From Microcoleus sp. FACHB-61 (GTDB lineage: Bacteria; Cyanobacteriota; Cyanobacteriia; Cyanobacteriales; Microcoleaceae), in NCBI GenBank assembly GCA_014695295.1, contig JACJNY010000081.1, positions 1 to 51,287 of the forward strand: 51,287 bases of DNA. Reading direction: 5' to 3'. Below, in pieces: positions 51,122 through 51,287 of this stretch. The translations under genes were made by a program, and so were the position numbers. Below the pieces are notes generated by a model that saw nothing but the letters and a program-made list of their open reading frames with translations, was not told the DNA's origin and did not search any database. The stretch's first letter is position 1. Every line of letters starts with the position of its first letter.

Positions 51122-51168
51122 GCGTTCGCTCTGTGACATAAAAAGGGCGAGCGCTTTTGCTTTTTTTT
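51122..51168 (+). terminator. terminator of the dioxygenase gene
   Basis: GCGTTCGCTC pairs with GGGCGAGCGC (two G-T pairs) around 13 bases, followed by TTTTGC and eight T residues. Confidence 0.8.
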
Positions 51169-51174
51169 AATATT

Positions 51175-51287
51175 TTGGAGTTTAGACTAAGCAGGTCAAA
51201 AAATACGCTCGCTGTGAGACTAGCGAACAGTTCTCAAGAACGGCAATGGTCGCTGGCGATCAGCTATCAGACTCAACCATAAGATAA
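51175..51287. repeat. 113-bp inverted end repeat, right copy
   Basis: Exact reverse complement of 1-113. On the plus strand it encodes, in frame, the last 35 codons of the Cap4-STAND protein (LEFRLSRSKNTLAVRLANSS, ending YQTQP and stop at 51280-51282), with nothing of the rest of that gene before it. Either a duplicated gene tail or an assembly join. Confidence 0.95.

Noticed and set aside
1..51287. Linear plasmid or phage with inverted terminal repeats
   Set aside because: The interior is housekeeping genes and tRNAs, there are no replication or capsid genes, and the left repeat is simply the coding 3' end of a gene.

Overview
The window is a piece of chromosome from a filamentous cyanobacterium, most like the Oscillatoriales (Microcoleus/Oscillatoria group). 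The evidence is the density of HIP1 octamers (GCGATCGC), two minor allophycocyanin genes (apcD, apcF), a glnA preceded by a textbook NtcA promoter, crtE, a GAF-domain histidine kinase, and many short palindromic and heptameric intergenic repeats. Genus is an inference. Both ends of the window carry the same 113-bp sequence in inverted orientation, so it looks like a complete draft contig that stops in a repeat.

Layout. 0-4 kb: one very large protein with an N-terminal Cap4-type nuclease and a STAND-like NTPase, a probable antiphage protein. 4-10 kb: rlmD, apcD, a stand-alone TnpB element with its RNA-forming end, mazG, a DUF2227-type membrane protein, tRNA-Val. 10-20 kb: housekeeping and conserved hypothetical genes (ygfZ, an FkbM methyltransferase flanked by inverted repeats, pfkA, two neighbouring DUF697-type GTPases). 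20-27 kb: tlyA, apcF, glnA, small secreted proteins, a diiron ferritin-like protein, a YbjN protein. 27.7-29.3 kb: a compact two-gene AAA ATPase + TOPRIM-like module with an ATGA overlap, a second candidate defence system. 29.5-38.6 kb: DUF212/PAP2 and crtE, a LysR regulator beside a broken acetyltransferase, methyltransferase, RTX protein, folD, Nudix, leuD. 39-43.5 kb: a GAF histidine kinase and an AarF/UbiB kinase. 44-50 kb: a decayed region with tRNA-Glu, an M42 peptidase gene split into two dead halves, an IS5-type remnant, an intact ethylene-receptor-like hybrid kinase lying between those halves, an FkbM methyltransferase and an ISKra4-type remnant. 50.3-51.1 kb: a phytanoyl-CoA dioxygenase-family gene.

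How genes work together. apcD and apcF encode terminal-emitter parts of the phycobilisome core. glnA assimilates ammonium under NtcA control. crtE supplies geranylgeranyl diphosphate for carotenoids and the chlorophyll phytol chain and sits 14 bp from a DUF212 gene. The accessory material (Cap4-STAND protein, ATPase/TOPRIM pair, TnpB, ethylene-type kinase) is scattered singly among core genes rather than in one large island.

Most interesting items: the ATPase/TOPRIM pair, the Cap4-STAND protein whose 3' end recurs at the other contig end, and the ethylene-receptor kinase plus IS5 remnant inside an M42 peptidase gene whose two pieces can still be read 2.4 kb apart.
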